DNA of 64,000 bases from Bacteroidota bacterium (lineage in GTDB: Bacteria > Bacteroidota > Bacteroidia > Bacteroidales > F082): contig JADJXJ010000001.1 in assembly GCA_016715945.1 (NCBI GenBank), forward strand, positions 806,001 through 870,000, written 5' to 3'. The notes beneath the pieces were generated by a model. That model was not told the origin of the DNA. It saw nothing but the letters and a program-made list of their open reading frames with translations, and made no database searches. This document shows positions 39,259-48,215 of the stretch, piece after piece; position 1 is the stretch's first letter; each line of letters opens with the position of its first letter. A program made the position numbers and the translations under genes.

Positions 39259-42120
39259 ATGGATATAGCTCAGTTTTTACGCGTAATAAAAAACAACCTA
39301 TTGCTGCTGATAGCAATTCCCTTGCTTTTGGCCCTGGTTGTCTTCTATTTTACTAGGAATCAGGACAGTGTGTATGAATCCGAAGCCATCATCTACACCG
39401 GCATCACCACCGGCTATTCCATTGAATCTACCGCACAACGCCCCACCGACTATTTCTTTACCAGCGCCCAATTCGACAACCTGATCAACCTCATCAACTC
39501 GCGCCAGACCATTGTTGAATCTGCCATTATGCTTTATGCGCAAAACCTTTCTCTGGAAGGCTACAATCCACAATACATCTCCAACGAGAACTACGATAAA
39601 CTAATGAAAGCCACCCCGAAATTTATCAAGGACATGGTGGTTAAAAACGGTAAAGCAGGGGTGCAGCGCGAGAAAGAAGAACAAATCAGGGCATTGGAAC
39701 GTGAACTCAAAAGTCTTGAGCGTGAGATAAATAAACAACGTAATTCTGAAGATAATTCACAATCGCCTGTTATTCAAGGAAATACAAGAGAACAGGGGCT
39801 TTCTAAAGACGAAATGATCATCGAACCGCAGTCGTACAATACCCAAAACCCGCAGATTCAGACTTCGGCTGCTTTTGACCGTCAACCGGCAAATGAAAGG
39901 GTGCATATCGTCAGAGCCGGCGAGACTTTGCTGACCATCGCACGGCAGTACGGCGTGAGCATGAACCACCTTCGTGAATTAAACAACCTTTCTTCACAGG
40001 AACTCAGGTCGGGACAGCGTATTGTGATTGAGCGCAGTGCTTCGGTTCTCCAGGTTACCAACACACAATACAGTCTTGATTCACAGATTCCCGACATACA
40101 GGAGAGCGACATGCTTCCGGATGATGTGTATGATCCCAATACGGAGGACTGGAACGCCTTTATCCATCAACCGGCCAGGCAAGAAGGCACGGGCACAACT
40201 ATAAACCTGGAAACTGGGATGATTGAACAACTCGTCGAGAAAGACCCCATTATACCGCCTGGCGTGAGGGAAGAAGACTTCATGAAAACTGTCCAGAACT
40301 TTACAAACTACTACAACTCAAGCGATACAAACTATATCTATGGTTTGTTGCATTACGGAACCAGCCCGCACTACTCCATCAAATCCCTCAAAAGGTTGCA
40401 GATATACCGCATCAGCAATTCCGACCTGGTGAGGTTGGTTTACACCTCCGACGACCCGGGTATCTGTCAGCAAACCCTGAAAATCATTGCGCATGTATTT
40501 GTGAAAAACTACAAGCTGCTCAAGGAAAGCCAGACCGATATGGTTGTGGACTACTTCCGCAGGCAGGTGGACAGTGCGGACAGAATTCTTAAAGTTACTG
40601 AAGATAAGTTGTTGACATTCAACAGAAAAAACAATATTATCAACTACCCTGAACAGACAAAGTTTATCGCTGAGCAAAAAGAAGAGCTTGATCTGTACTA
40701 TTCGAACGAACAGGTGCGAATGGCCCAGTCAGCCGCAGCTTTGCGCGAACTGGAAACCAAGCTCACCCGCCGCGACAGCATCTATCTCAAAAGCGATGTG
40801 ATCAACCAGAAAAGGAAAGAATATGCCGATATCACCGAGCGTATTTTGATCAACGAGCTGGCCGAAGACTATGACAAGCGCATCGGGGATGAAATTGCTG
40901 TGCTCAGAAGGCGTGCCGACATTCTGCGCGACGAAATCAAGCTGTATGTGGACCAGCTTTACCTTTACAGCCACTCCACACAGGGTATTCAAATTGCCCG
41001 CCTGCTTGATGAATGGCTCAAAAATGCCCTGGCATACGAAGAAGCCAAAGCAAGCCTGGTGGTGCTGGCGCGACGCAAGCTCGACTTTGTGCGCACCTAT
41101 CAGCGTTTTGCACCATTGGGCGCCATCCTGAAGCGCATTGAGCGTGAGATGACGATAGCCGAGCAAACTTACCTGGAGTTGCTGCGCAGCCTCAACCTGG
41201 CCAAGATGCGACAGCAAAACCTTCAGATGGCGACCAATATCCGCATCGTGGACCCGCCTTATTTTCCGCTTCAGGCCAATCCTTCCAGAGCGAAGTATCT
41301 CGTAGTGGCCGCTGCCCTGCTCGGTTTCTTCCTTGTGCTGTTCATCATACTCCTGCTCGAATACTTCGATATGTCGCTTAAGAGTCCGGACAAAGCTGTT
41401 GAGCGGATAGGCCTTAAACTCGCAGGAGCTTACCCCTACCTGGGTGCGGTCGTTAGCATAAAAGATTCCACATTCGTTACCAATCGCCTGGTGGAATTGA
41501 TTATTCAGAACATCAAGCGCACTATTGTCATGAACTCGGTTTATCCGGCCAGAAAACCTTACCTGGTACTGTTCTTCAGTACCCAGAATCAGGTCGGAAA
41601 GTCGCTGATCATGAGCAAGGTTGCTAATAAACTGCGCACCTACGGCGAAAGGGTACTCATGCTCAACTATTCCAGTGATGGTAGCCAGCCGGAGGATGCG
41701 GACCTCGAACAGCATTACCAATACCTGATCCGGGAAAACTTCCCGGAAACCAAGAATTTACGCGACCTGATCAACGCCCAGGTGTTGAGGCGTGAAAATT
41801 CACCTTACGACTACATTCTCCTCGAGATTCCTGCAATCATATACCAAAGCTTCCCCATGGAGCTCATTCCTCAGGTAGATGCAGCATTGCTTGTTGTTAA
41901 AGCCAATGCCGGCTGGTCAAAAGCCGATGCCGGTGCACTCCAACTTGTGAAAGAACTCACCAAAGAGCCACCCATGCTCATCCTGAACGAAGCCGAAGAT
42001 TATGCCATAAGAGAACTGATTTCGGGCGTGAAAGCACAACGCACCGATACCCTTTTCAGCAAGCTGAAATATTATCTCACCTTGCCCGGCAGGATAAAAA
42101 TTCAGGTGAAAGAAAACTAA
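39259..42120 (+). CDS. Wzz-type polysaccharide co-polymerase with LysM and degenerate ATPase
   Basis: The 953-residue inner-membrane protein controls polysaccharide chain length or export. It has a membrane helix at about 14-32, the Wzz domain, and a charged segment (about 140-170). A LysM domain at about 216-258 (HIVRAGETLLTIARQYGVSM to RSGQRIVIE) should bind peptidoglycan. Long periplasmic coiled coils lead to helix 2 (about 680-703). The C-terminal BY-kinase-like domain has FFSTQNQVGKSLIMSK in place of a regular Walker A, MLNYSS where Walker A' has Asp, and no Tyr cluster, so kinase activity is doubtful. Confidence 0.88.
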   Translation: MDIAQFLRVIKNNLLLLIAIPLLLALVVFYFTRNQDSVYESEAIIYTGITTGYSIESTAQRPTDYFFTSAQFDNLINLINSRQTIVESAIMLYAQNLSLEGYNPQYISNENYDKLMKATPKFIKDMVVKNGKAGVQREKEEQIRALERELKSLEREINKQRNSEDNSQSPVIQGNTREQGLSKDEMIIEPQSYNTQNPQIQTSAAFDRQPANERVHIVRAGETLLTIARQYGVSMNHLRELNNLSSQELRSGQRIVIERSASVLQVTNTQYSLDSQIPDIQESDMLPDDVYDPNTEDWNAFIHQPARQEGTGTTINLETGMIEQLVEKDPIIPPGVREEDFMKTVQNFTNYYNSSDTNYIYGLLHYGTSPHYSIKSLKRLQIYRISNSDLVRLVYTSDDPGICQQTLKIIAHVFVKNYKLLKESQTDMVVDYFRRQVDSADRILKVTEDKLLTFNRKNNIINYPEQTKFIAEQKEELDLYYSNEQVRMAQSAAALRELETKLTRRDSIYLKSDVINQKRKEYADITERILINELAEDYDKRIGDEIAVLRRRADILRDEIKLYVDQLYLYSHSTQGIQIARLLDEWLKNALAYEEAKASLVVLARRKLDFVRTYQRFAPLGAILKRIEREMTIAEQTYLELLRSLNLAKMRQQNLQMATNIRIVDPPYFPLQANPSRAKYLVVAAALLGFFLVLFIILLLEYFDMSLKSPDKAVERIGLKLAGAYPYLGAVVSIKDSTFVTNRLVELIIQNIKRTIVMNSVYPARKPYLVLFFSTQNQVGKSLIMSKVANKLRTYGERVLMLNYSSDGSQPEDADLEQHYQYLIRENFPETKNLRDLINAQVLRRENSPYDYILLEIPAIIYQSFPMELIPQVDAALLVVKANAGWSKADAGALQLVKELTKEPPMLILNEAEDYAIRELISGVKAQRTDTLFSKLKYYLTLPGRIKIQVKEN

Positions 42121-42129
42121 CCGTGACCT

Positions 42130-43575
42130 TTGAACAGCCTCCTGAAAAAGCTGCTGACCAGCAATAATTTCCTCTCGCTGGCAAATAACGGGCTGGTTGC
42201 ATTCTTTGCTTTTGTCAGTTTTTTTCTACTGGTCAGAGCTTTACCTCAGGAAACTTTTGGCGAATGGGTTTTGCTCATCACCACAGGAGGTTTTATTGAT
42301 ATGCTTCGGTTCGGGATTACCCGGACTGCCGTGATACGTTTTGTCTCCGGAGCGGAAGAACAGGATGCCAAAGCACTCATCGGGGCCAACAGCCTTATAA
42401 ATTTCTTCTCCACCGCACTTACCTCTCTTTTAATCTATTTTATCTATCTCACATTGGAAGAGCGACTTGCCGATTCCGGTTTCCTGCTGTTTTTCAAGTG
42501 GTATCCGCTGCTGGCATTTTTCAACCTTGGTTTCAACAATGCCCAATCAGTCCTTCAGGCCAAAATGCGTTTTGACCTGATGCTGGCGCTCAGGATGGTG
42601 AATGTGCTCAGCTTCATGCTATTCCTGGTTATCAATTTGTGGACGAAGTACGACATTGATACCATCGTCTGGGCCTACCTCGTCACCAACCTCATCAGCT
42701 CCCTCCTGGCCTCGGTTTTCAACTGGGACGGAATAAGATACACATTCAAGGCTACCAGGCAGGCTATACGGGTCATCCTGAATTTCGGAAAATACACTAC
42801 AGGCACCCTGATCGGGAGTAACCTGCTGCGAAGCTCCGATACATTTATTATCGGGTTGAGTAGTTTCATGGGAGCAGCCGGGGTAGCCGTGTACAGTATT
42901 CCGCTCAAATTGACCGAGATTATTGAGATACCCCTCAGAAGTTTTGCCGGCACGGCATTTCCAAGCATGTCGAAAGCTGCCATTGAAGGCAAAACCGACG
43001 AAGCCAGATTGATCTTTTACAGGAATGCCGGAGGCACTACCCTGCTCATGGTTCCACTCATGGCCCTGAGTTTCATATTTGCTGAACAAATTGTTTGGTT
43101 TCTCGGAGGTGACGATTATGTGGTTTCAGCGAATATTTTCAGAATCTTCTGCATCTATGGTCTGCTGCTTCCCATTGACCGCTTTCTGGGTGTTGGGCTG
43201 GACAGCATCAATATGCCGAGGCAGAACTTTTACAAAGTATTATATATGGCCACCTTTAATATAATAGGTGACCTGATTGTGGTTTTTGGACTTTTGCAGC
43301 TGTTGCTTGGCAGTTCATGGCTGGTATTGCTCGGACAAGGTTTTGCTCCCGACGATGCCTACCGCATTGCCCATGGTTTTTCGCTGATCAAAAGCCTCGA
43401 AATGGTGGCGATTGTCACTATACTTTTCACTGTGATAGGCATTATGGTGGGTTATTACTATATGGATAAGACCCTGAAGCTTGACAAATATGCTATATTT
43501 GCTGAAGGCATAAATGTGCTGAAAACAAACTGGCATATTTTGCTTGATAATCTTAAACACAACAGGCGCGCATGA
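42130..43575 (+). CDS. Wzx-like lipid-linked oligosaccharide flippase
   Basis: The 481-residue protein has about 12-14 hydrophobic helices of the polysaccharide-biosynthesis/MATE-like fold: SLANNGLVAFFAFVSFFLLV, QETFGEWVLLITTGGFIDML, and NLLRSSDTFIIGLSSFMGAA with FRIFCIYGLLLPIDRFLGVG in the second half. It should flip undecaprenyl-linked repeat units to the periplasm. The start appears to be TTG at 42130, 9 bases after the upstream stop. It overlaps the polymerase gene by 4 bases. Confidence 0.9.
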   Translation: MNSLLKKLLTSNNFLSLANNGLVAFFAFVSFFLLVRALPQETFGEWVLLITTGGFIDMLRFGITRTAVIRFVSGAEEQDAKALIGANSLINFFSTALTSLLIYFIYLTLEERLADSGFLLFFKWYPLLAFFNLGFNNAQSVLQAKMRFDLMLALRMVNVLSFMLFLVINLWTKYDIDTIVWAYLVTNLISSLLASVFNWDGIRYTFKATRQAIRVILNFGKYTTGTLIGSNLLRSSDTFIIGLSSFMGAAGVAVYSIPLKLTEIIEIPLRSFAGTAFPSMSKAAIEGKTDEARLIFYRNAGGTTLLMVPLMALSFIFAEQIVWFLGGDDYVVSANIFRIFCIYGLLLPIDRFLGVGLDSINMPRQNFYKVLYMATFNIIGDLIVVFGLLQLLLGSSWLVLLGQGFAPDDAYRIAHGFSLIKSLEMVAIVTILFTVIGIMVGYYYMDKTLKLDKYAIFAEGINVLKTNWHILLDNLKHNRRA

Positions 43576-45071
43576 ACCTTTTCTCGTCGTTGAGGGACAA
43601 AAACGGTGCAGAGAAGTTGCAGCATCCTTTGATGGTGCTGATGCTTGTCGTGCTTGCTGTGCTGCTGGGATACATCATTGCCAGAGGTGGAATGATGGTC
43701 GCGATCGCCTTGGTTGGCTTGTTTCCTGCCATAGTTTTTGCCAACAGATTTCTCAACAACCCAAGGGTTGGGGTTTATACCATCATCGTACTGGCTTTCA
43801 CCGCCATCGGGCTAACCCGCTACATCCGTGGTGTGCCGCTTGGTCTTACCATTGATGGTTTTCTTGTGCTGACCTACATCGCGATATTTTTCAGGTACTT
43901 TTACGAAAAAATTAACTTCAACCAGATCAACCGCGACATCATTTACCTTTCTGTGGTCTGGTTTTTATATAGCATCCTGCAATTGGTTAATCCCGAAGCC
44001 CTGAGCCGGACAGCATGGTTTTATGCCATGCGTGGTATCTCGCTCTACATGCTCCTTTTGATTCCAATAGCCCTGCTGATTTTCAACAGATTACGCTATT
44101 TAATGATCTTACTGTACATGTGGGGGGCTTTTTCGATCTTGGGAACCCTCAAAGGCCTTCAGCAGCTATACATCGGCCCTGACTATGCAGAGCAATTCTG
44201 GCTGGACACCGTGGGAGCAGTCACGCACGTGCTTTTTGGTGAGTTGCGGGCGTTTTCATTTTATTCCGACGCTGGTCAGTTTGGGGCAGCCCAGGGGGCC
44301 GCAGGTATCGTTGGATTGCTTGTGGCTACTAATATCAAAGGTAAATTCAACAAGATTTTTTTCACAGTAATGGGCATAACCGGGCTATGGGGCATGATGA
44401 TCTCCGGAACGCGCGGAGCCATGATTGTACCTATGGTTGGAGGTGCTACTTATATCCTCCTCCGGAAAAATTTCAAGGCCTTTTTCATAGGAAGTATCCT
44501 GATGGCTTTCGTTTATGCCTTTTTTGCCTATACCTATATTGGTCAGGGCAACTCACAGATCCGCCGTATGCGAACGGCTTTCCGCCCGGAAGACGATGCT
44601 TCCTACCTGGTTCGCCTTGAAAACCGGCGCATATTGAGTGGTTACCTGAGAACCAAGCCTTTCGGTGGAGGTATCGGAAGCGCCGGTGACTGGGGCAAAC
44701 GCTTCTCGCCTCAGGGCTTTCTGGCGCAAATTGCAACCGACAGCTGGTATGTGCAGATCTGGGCTGAACAAGGCATCGTCGGACTCATTTTGCATTTGTT
44801 TATCCTGAGCTATATTTTGCTCAAAGGTTCCTACATCATCATGTTCAGGCTCAAAGAGCCGGAGTTGCGCGGCATAATGGCGGCCCTCATGGCAGGATTC
44901 ACCGGAATCATGGGGGCCAGCTACGGAAACGGTGTGTTGGGGCAAATGCCGACAGGAGTCTTGACCTACCTGAGCTGGTCGTTCATTTTTATGAGCCAGC
45001 AGCTCGAAAGGGAGTATATCTATCTGACTGGCAAGAACTTAAACCCCTGGTCGTTTAAGAACAAAACCTGA
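43572..45071 (+). CDS. Wzy-like O-antigen polymerase/ligase
   Basis: The 499-residue membrane protein has about 10-12 helices and the O-antigen ligase domain: LRAFSFYSDAGQFGAAQGAA, ITGLWGMMISGTRGAMIVPM (the SGTRGA motif is typical), a periplasmic loop with RLENRRILSGYLRTKPFGGG, and QIWAEQGIVGLILHLFIL with the conserved EQG. It should join repeat units in the periplasm. It overlaps wzx-like by 4 bases, so translation is coupled. Confidence 0.9.
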   Translation: MNLFSSLRDKNGAEKLQHPLMVLMLVVLAVLLGYIIARGGMMVAIALVGLFPAIVFANRFLNNPRVGVYTIIVLAFTAIGLTRYIRGVPLGLTIDGFLVLTYIAIFFRYFYEKINFNQINRDIIYLSVVWFLYSILQLVNPEALSRTAWFYAMRGISLYMLLLIPIALLIFNRLRYLMILLYMWGAFSILGTLKGLQQLYIGPDYAEQFWLDTVGAVTHVLFGELRAFSFYSDAGQFGAAQGAAGIVGLLVATNIKGKFNKIFFTVMGITGLWGMMISGTRGAMIVPMVGGATYILLRKNFKAFFIGSILMAFVYAFFAYTYIGQGNSQIRRMRTAFRPEDDASYLVRLENRRILSGYLRTKPFGGGIGSAGDWGKRFSPQGFLAQIATDSWYVQIWAEQGIVGLILHLFILSYILLKGSYIIMFRLKEPELRGIMAALMAGFTGIMGASYGNGVLGQMPTGVLTYLSWSFIFMSQQLEREYIYLTGKNLNPWSFKNKT

Positions 45072-45088
45072 ATTTCAACACATGAGCT

Positions 45089-46000
45089 ATGATGGTGACG
45101 CAGTCCGTTCAAACGTGGCCGAAAGTATCGGTGGTCACAGTCAACTATAACCAATCGGCGGTCACCTGCGCACTGCTCGCCTCGCTCAGAAAGGTTAATT
45201 ACCCCAACTTAGAGGTCATTGTGGTGGACAATGGTTCCCCTTCAGACAACCCTGACATTATTGCCGAAAAATTTCCTGAAGTTAAATTGATCAAAACCGG
45301 CAAGAACCTTGGCTTTGCCGGAGGCAACAACGCTGCCCTGCCCTTTGCTTCGGGAAAATACCTCTTATTTATCAACAATGATACCGAGGTAGAACCAGAT
45401 TTCCTTGAACCCATGGTAGAATTGCTGGAGCAGAACCCGGAAATCGGCATGGTGAGTCCCCGCATTCAGTTTTTTCACAGCCCGGGAATACTGCAGTTTG
45501 CCGGTTTCACGCCCTTCAGCAAAATCACTGCCCGCAATTTTGCCATTGGTTTCGGACAAAAAGATGTCGGCCAATACGACCAGACCGTTTGCGAAACCGG
45601 CTCCATATTTGGCGCTGCCATGCTCGTTCCACGCGCTGTAATTGACAAGGTAGGCCCAATGGACGAAATTTACTTCCTTTATTATGAGGAACACGACTGG
45701 GCTGCACGCATTAAAAGCGCAGGTTACAAAATTTATTTTGATGGCCGCTCACTCGTCCGCCATAAAGAATCCATTTCCACCGTCAAGGAAAGCCCTTTTC
45801 AAATTTACTATCTGCACCGTGGCCGGGTGCTGTACGTCAGGCGAAATACCCACGGAATCTACAAAGTGCTGAGCTTGACATACCATTATACCATTGTGTT
45901 GGCAATCAACGCCTTAAGGTTTATACTGAAAAAGAGGCCCGACCTGGCCAAAGCTTTCCTGAAGGCCATGTATTGGAATATTGTTCATCCTTGCCGTTAA
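45089..46000 (+). CDS. GT2 glycosyltransferase, copy A1
   Basis: The 303-residue enzyme is a rhamnosyltransferase-like GT2: VSVVTVNYNQSAVTCALLAS, VVDNGSPSDNPDI, NLGFAGGNNAAL, LFINNDTEVEPDF (DxD-like), and EHDWAARIKSAGYKIYFDGR. The acceptor sugar is unknown. It pairs with the membrane GT2 at 46012; the two resemble the pair at 47275/48216 residue by residue over most of their lengths. The second Met codon is also a possible start. Confidence 0.9.
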   Translation: MMVTQSVQTWPKVSVVTVNYNQSAVTCALLASLRKVNYPNLEVIVVDNGSPSDNPDIIAEKFPEVKLIKTGKNLGFAGGNNAALPFASGKYLLFINNDTEVEPDFLEPMVELLEQNPEIGMVSPRIQFFHSPGILQFAGFTPFSKITARNFAIGFGQKDVGQYDQTVCETGSIFGAAMLVPRAVIDKVGPMDEIYFLYYEEHDWAARIKSAGYKIYFDGRSLVRHKESISTVKESPFQIYYLHRGRVLYVRRNTHGIYKVLSLTYHYTIVLAINALRFILKKRPDLAKAFLKAMYWNIVHPCR

Positions 46001-46011
46001 ATACTGCTGCC

Positions 46012-47250
46012 ATGCCAGAGCCTGTCTATATCATCCTGAAAGTGATTGAATACCTGGTGTTTGTCTATTTCGCATTTTCTGCTGTCTATATCACCGTTTT
46101 TGGGATAGCAGCTCTTTTCTACAAAAAACCGGCTTCAGTTCCGGTAAAGACATACCGGAAAATTGCGGTGATGATTCCCGGCTATAAAGAAGACAGGGTG
46201 ATCGTTGGTGTGGCGAAGGATGCACTGGAGCAGGATTATCCGCAGGACAAGTTTGAGGTGATTGTGATAGCCGACACATTTAAGCCTGAGACCATTGAAG
46301 CATTGCGTTCGATTCCGGTGCGCGTTGTCGAAGTGGTCTTTGAGGTGAGCAAGAAATCGAAAGCGCTGAACAAATGCATGGAAGTGATTGGTGATTCGTA
46401 CGATATCGCCATGATTCTCGATGCAGACAACATCATGGCACACGATGTGCTTCAGCAGATCAATCAGGCTTTTGAGCGTGGTTTTCAGGCGGTTCAGGCC
46501 CATCGTACAGCCAAAAACCTCAACACCCCATATGCCGTGCTCGATGCCATCAGCGAAGAAATCAACAACAATATTTTTCGAAAGGGCCACCGGGCATTGG
46601 GACTTTCGTCGGCCCTCATCGGGTCGGGTATGGGCATTGACTACAGCCTGTACAAAAGTACGATGGCCACCATCGATTCGGTAGGTGAAGACAAAGAAGT
46701 GGAACTGAAATTCCTGCGCAGAGGAATCACCATCGAATACCTGCCGGATGCAGATGTGTTCGACGAAAAGACCTCAAAGTCGGAAGTCTTTGTGAACCAA
46801 CGCCGCCGATGGCTGGCTGCCCAGTTTGTTTACGTACGCACACACCTCTGGGATGGGGTTAAACAACTGATTGCCAAAGGAAATTTCGATTACTTCGACA
46901 AGGTGATCCAGTTTATGCAACCCCCGAGAATCATTCTCTCCGGCCTGAGTTTCATATTGGCCCTGGTTTATCTTACTATTGAGCTGCTTTGGCCGGATTT
47001 TTACAGCCAGCTTGCAGTCAGCTTTAAGCATTGGTTACTCATCTTCCTCACAAGCAGCCTTATCCTTTTGCTCAACACCCCAAAGCGTTTCTTCAGAACA
47101 AATACCATTGCAGCCCTGCTTTATCTGCCATCGGGTTTCCTGCTGATGATCAAGAGCTTACTAAAAATCCGAGGTGCATCTAAAAAGTTCATTCACACCA
47201 CACACGAGCACACCGACCACGATGTAAAAAGAAATAAGGGGAAGGAGTAA
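46012..47250 (+). CDS. Membrane GT2 glycosyltransferase, copy A2
   Basis: The 412-residue enzyme starts at MPEPVYIILKVIEYL with an N-terminal membrane helix. The GT2 core is KIAVMIPGYKEDRVIVGVAK, MILDADNIMAHDVL (DxD), SEEINNNIFRKGHRALGLSS and the NQRRRWLAAQF (QxxRW) motif found in processive synthases. Two or three C-terminal helices follow. The in-frame start at 45973 overlaps the previous gene and was rejected. The gene is 11 bases after its partner. Confidence 0.9.
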   Translation: MPEPVYIILKVIEYLVFVYFAFSAVYITVFGIAALFYKKPASVPVKTYRKIAVMIPGYKEDRVIVGVAKDALEQDYPQDKFEVIVIADTFKPETIEALRSIPVRVVEVVFEVSKKSKALNKCMEVIGDSYDIAMILDADNIMAHDVLQQINQAFERGFQAVQAHRTAKNLNTPYAVLDAISEEINNNIFRKGHRALGLSSALIGSGMGIDYSLYKSTMATIDSVGEDKEVELKFLRRGITIEYLPDADVFDEKTSKSEVFVNQRRRWLAAQFVYVRTHLWDGVKQLIAKGNFDYFDKVIQFMQPPRIILSGLSFILALVYLTIELLWPDFYSQLAVSFKHWLLIFLTSSLILLLNTPKRFFRTNTIAALLYLPSGFLLMIKSLLKIRGASKKFIHTTHEHTDHDVKRNKGKE

Positions 47251-47274
47251 AAGAAAAAACGTCAATTCATACTT

Positions 47275-48201
47275 ATGACCGCTGGCCTGACATCCTATCC
47301 GCTGGTTTCCATCATCACGGTGAATTATAACCAAACGGAAGTGACCTGTGCCCTGCTTGCTTCGCTCCAGCGGATTACCTATCCAAACATCGAAGTGCTT
47401 GTGATCGACAATGCCTCTGACGATGATCCGCAGACAATCAAACAGCTCTTTCCCAATGTGATATTGGTGTTGAACCCGATCAACTACGGATTTGCAGCGG
47501 GAAACAACTTTGGCCTCATGCGTGCGAAGGGAGAGTATGTCTTGCTTCTGAACAACGACACGGAGGTGGACCCGGGTTTTCTTGAGCCATTGGTTAGTAA
47601 ACTACAGAATAACAGGCATATAGGAGCCGTTAGTCCGAAAATACGCTATTACTACGAGCCCAGGGTAATCCAATATGCCGGCTACACTCCCATGGACTAC
47701 GTTACCATGCGGAACTTTGCCATCGGGCATCGCGAAAAAGATATAGGTCAGTACGACTCCGACAGGGAGACATTTTATGCGCACGGTGCAGCCATGATGG
47801 TGCCCATGCGCGTGATTAAAGAAGTGGGGCTGATGTCGTACATTTTTTTCCTCTATTACGAGGAAGCCGACTGGTGCGAACGAATCAAACGTGCCGGATA
47901 CAAGATTTACTATGTCCACAATTCACTGGTTTTGCACAAAGAATCTGTTTCCACCGGCAAACTGAGCTCCCTCAAAATTTATTACCTCAACCGCAACCGT
48001 CTGGTTTTCATGCGAAGAAATGTGGAGGGTAAAGATTTTTACCTTGGTTTGATGTATCAGTTGTTTGTGGCCATCCCCAAAAATGCTTTCCAGTGGCTGC
48101 TCAAAGGTAAGTTCTCGCTTTTTTACGCTTACTACAAAGCCATTGGTTGGCACCTGTCGCATCTTTTTGATCCGGAAATTCACGAAAACCCTTCACTTTA
48201 A
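47275..48201 (+). CDS. GT2 glycosyltransferase, copy B1
   Basis: The 308-residue enzyme is the clear paralog of the 45089 gene: VSIITVNYNQTEVTCALLAS, VIDNASDDDPQTI, NYGFAAGNNFGL, LLNNDTEVDPGFL, and EEADWCERIKRAGYKIYYVH. It is followed 14 bases later by a membrane GT2 that is the paralog of the 46012 gene, so the pair was duplicated as a unit. Confidence 0.9.
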   Translation: MTAGLTSYPLVSIITVNYNQTEVTCALLASLQRITYPNIEVLVIDNASDDDPQTIKQLFPNVILVLNPINYGFAAGNNFGLMRAKGEYVLLLNNDTEVDPGFLEPLVSKLQNNRHIGAVSPKIRYYYEPRVIQYAGYTPMDYVTMRNFAIGHREKDIGQYDSDRETFYAHGAAMMVPMRVIKEVGLMSYIFFLYYEEADWCERIKRAGYKIYYVHNSLVLHKESVSTGKLSSLKIYYLNRNRLVFMRRNVEGKDFYLGLMYQLFVAIPKNAFQWLLKGKFSLFYAYYKAIGWHLSHLFDPEIHENPSL

Positions 48202-48215
48202 ATAACATAGGCAGC

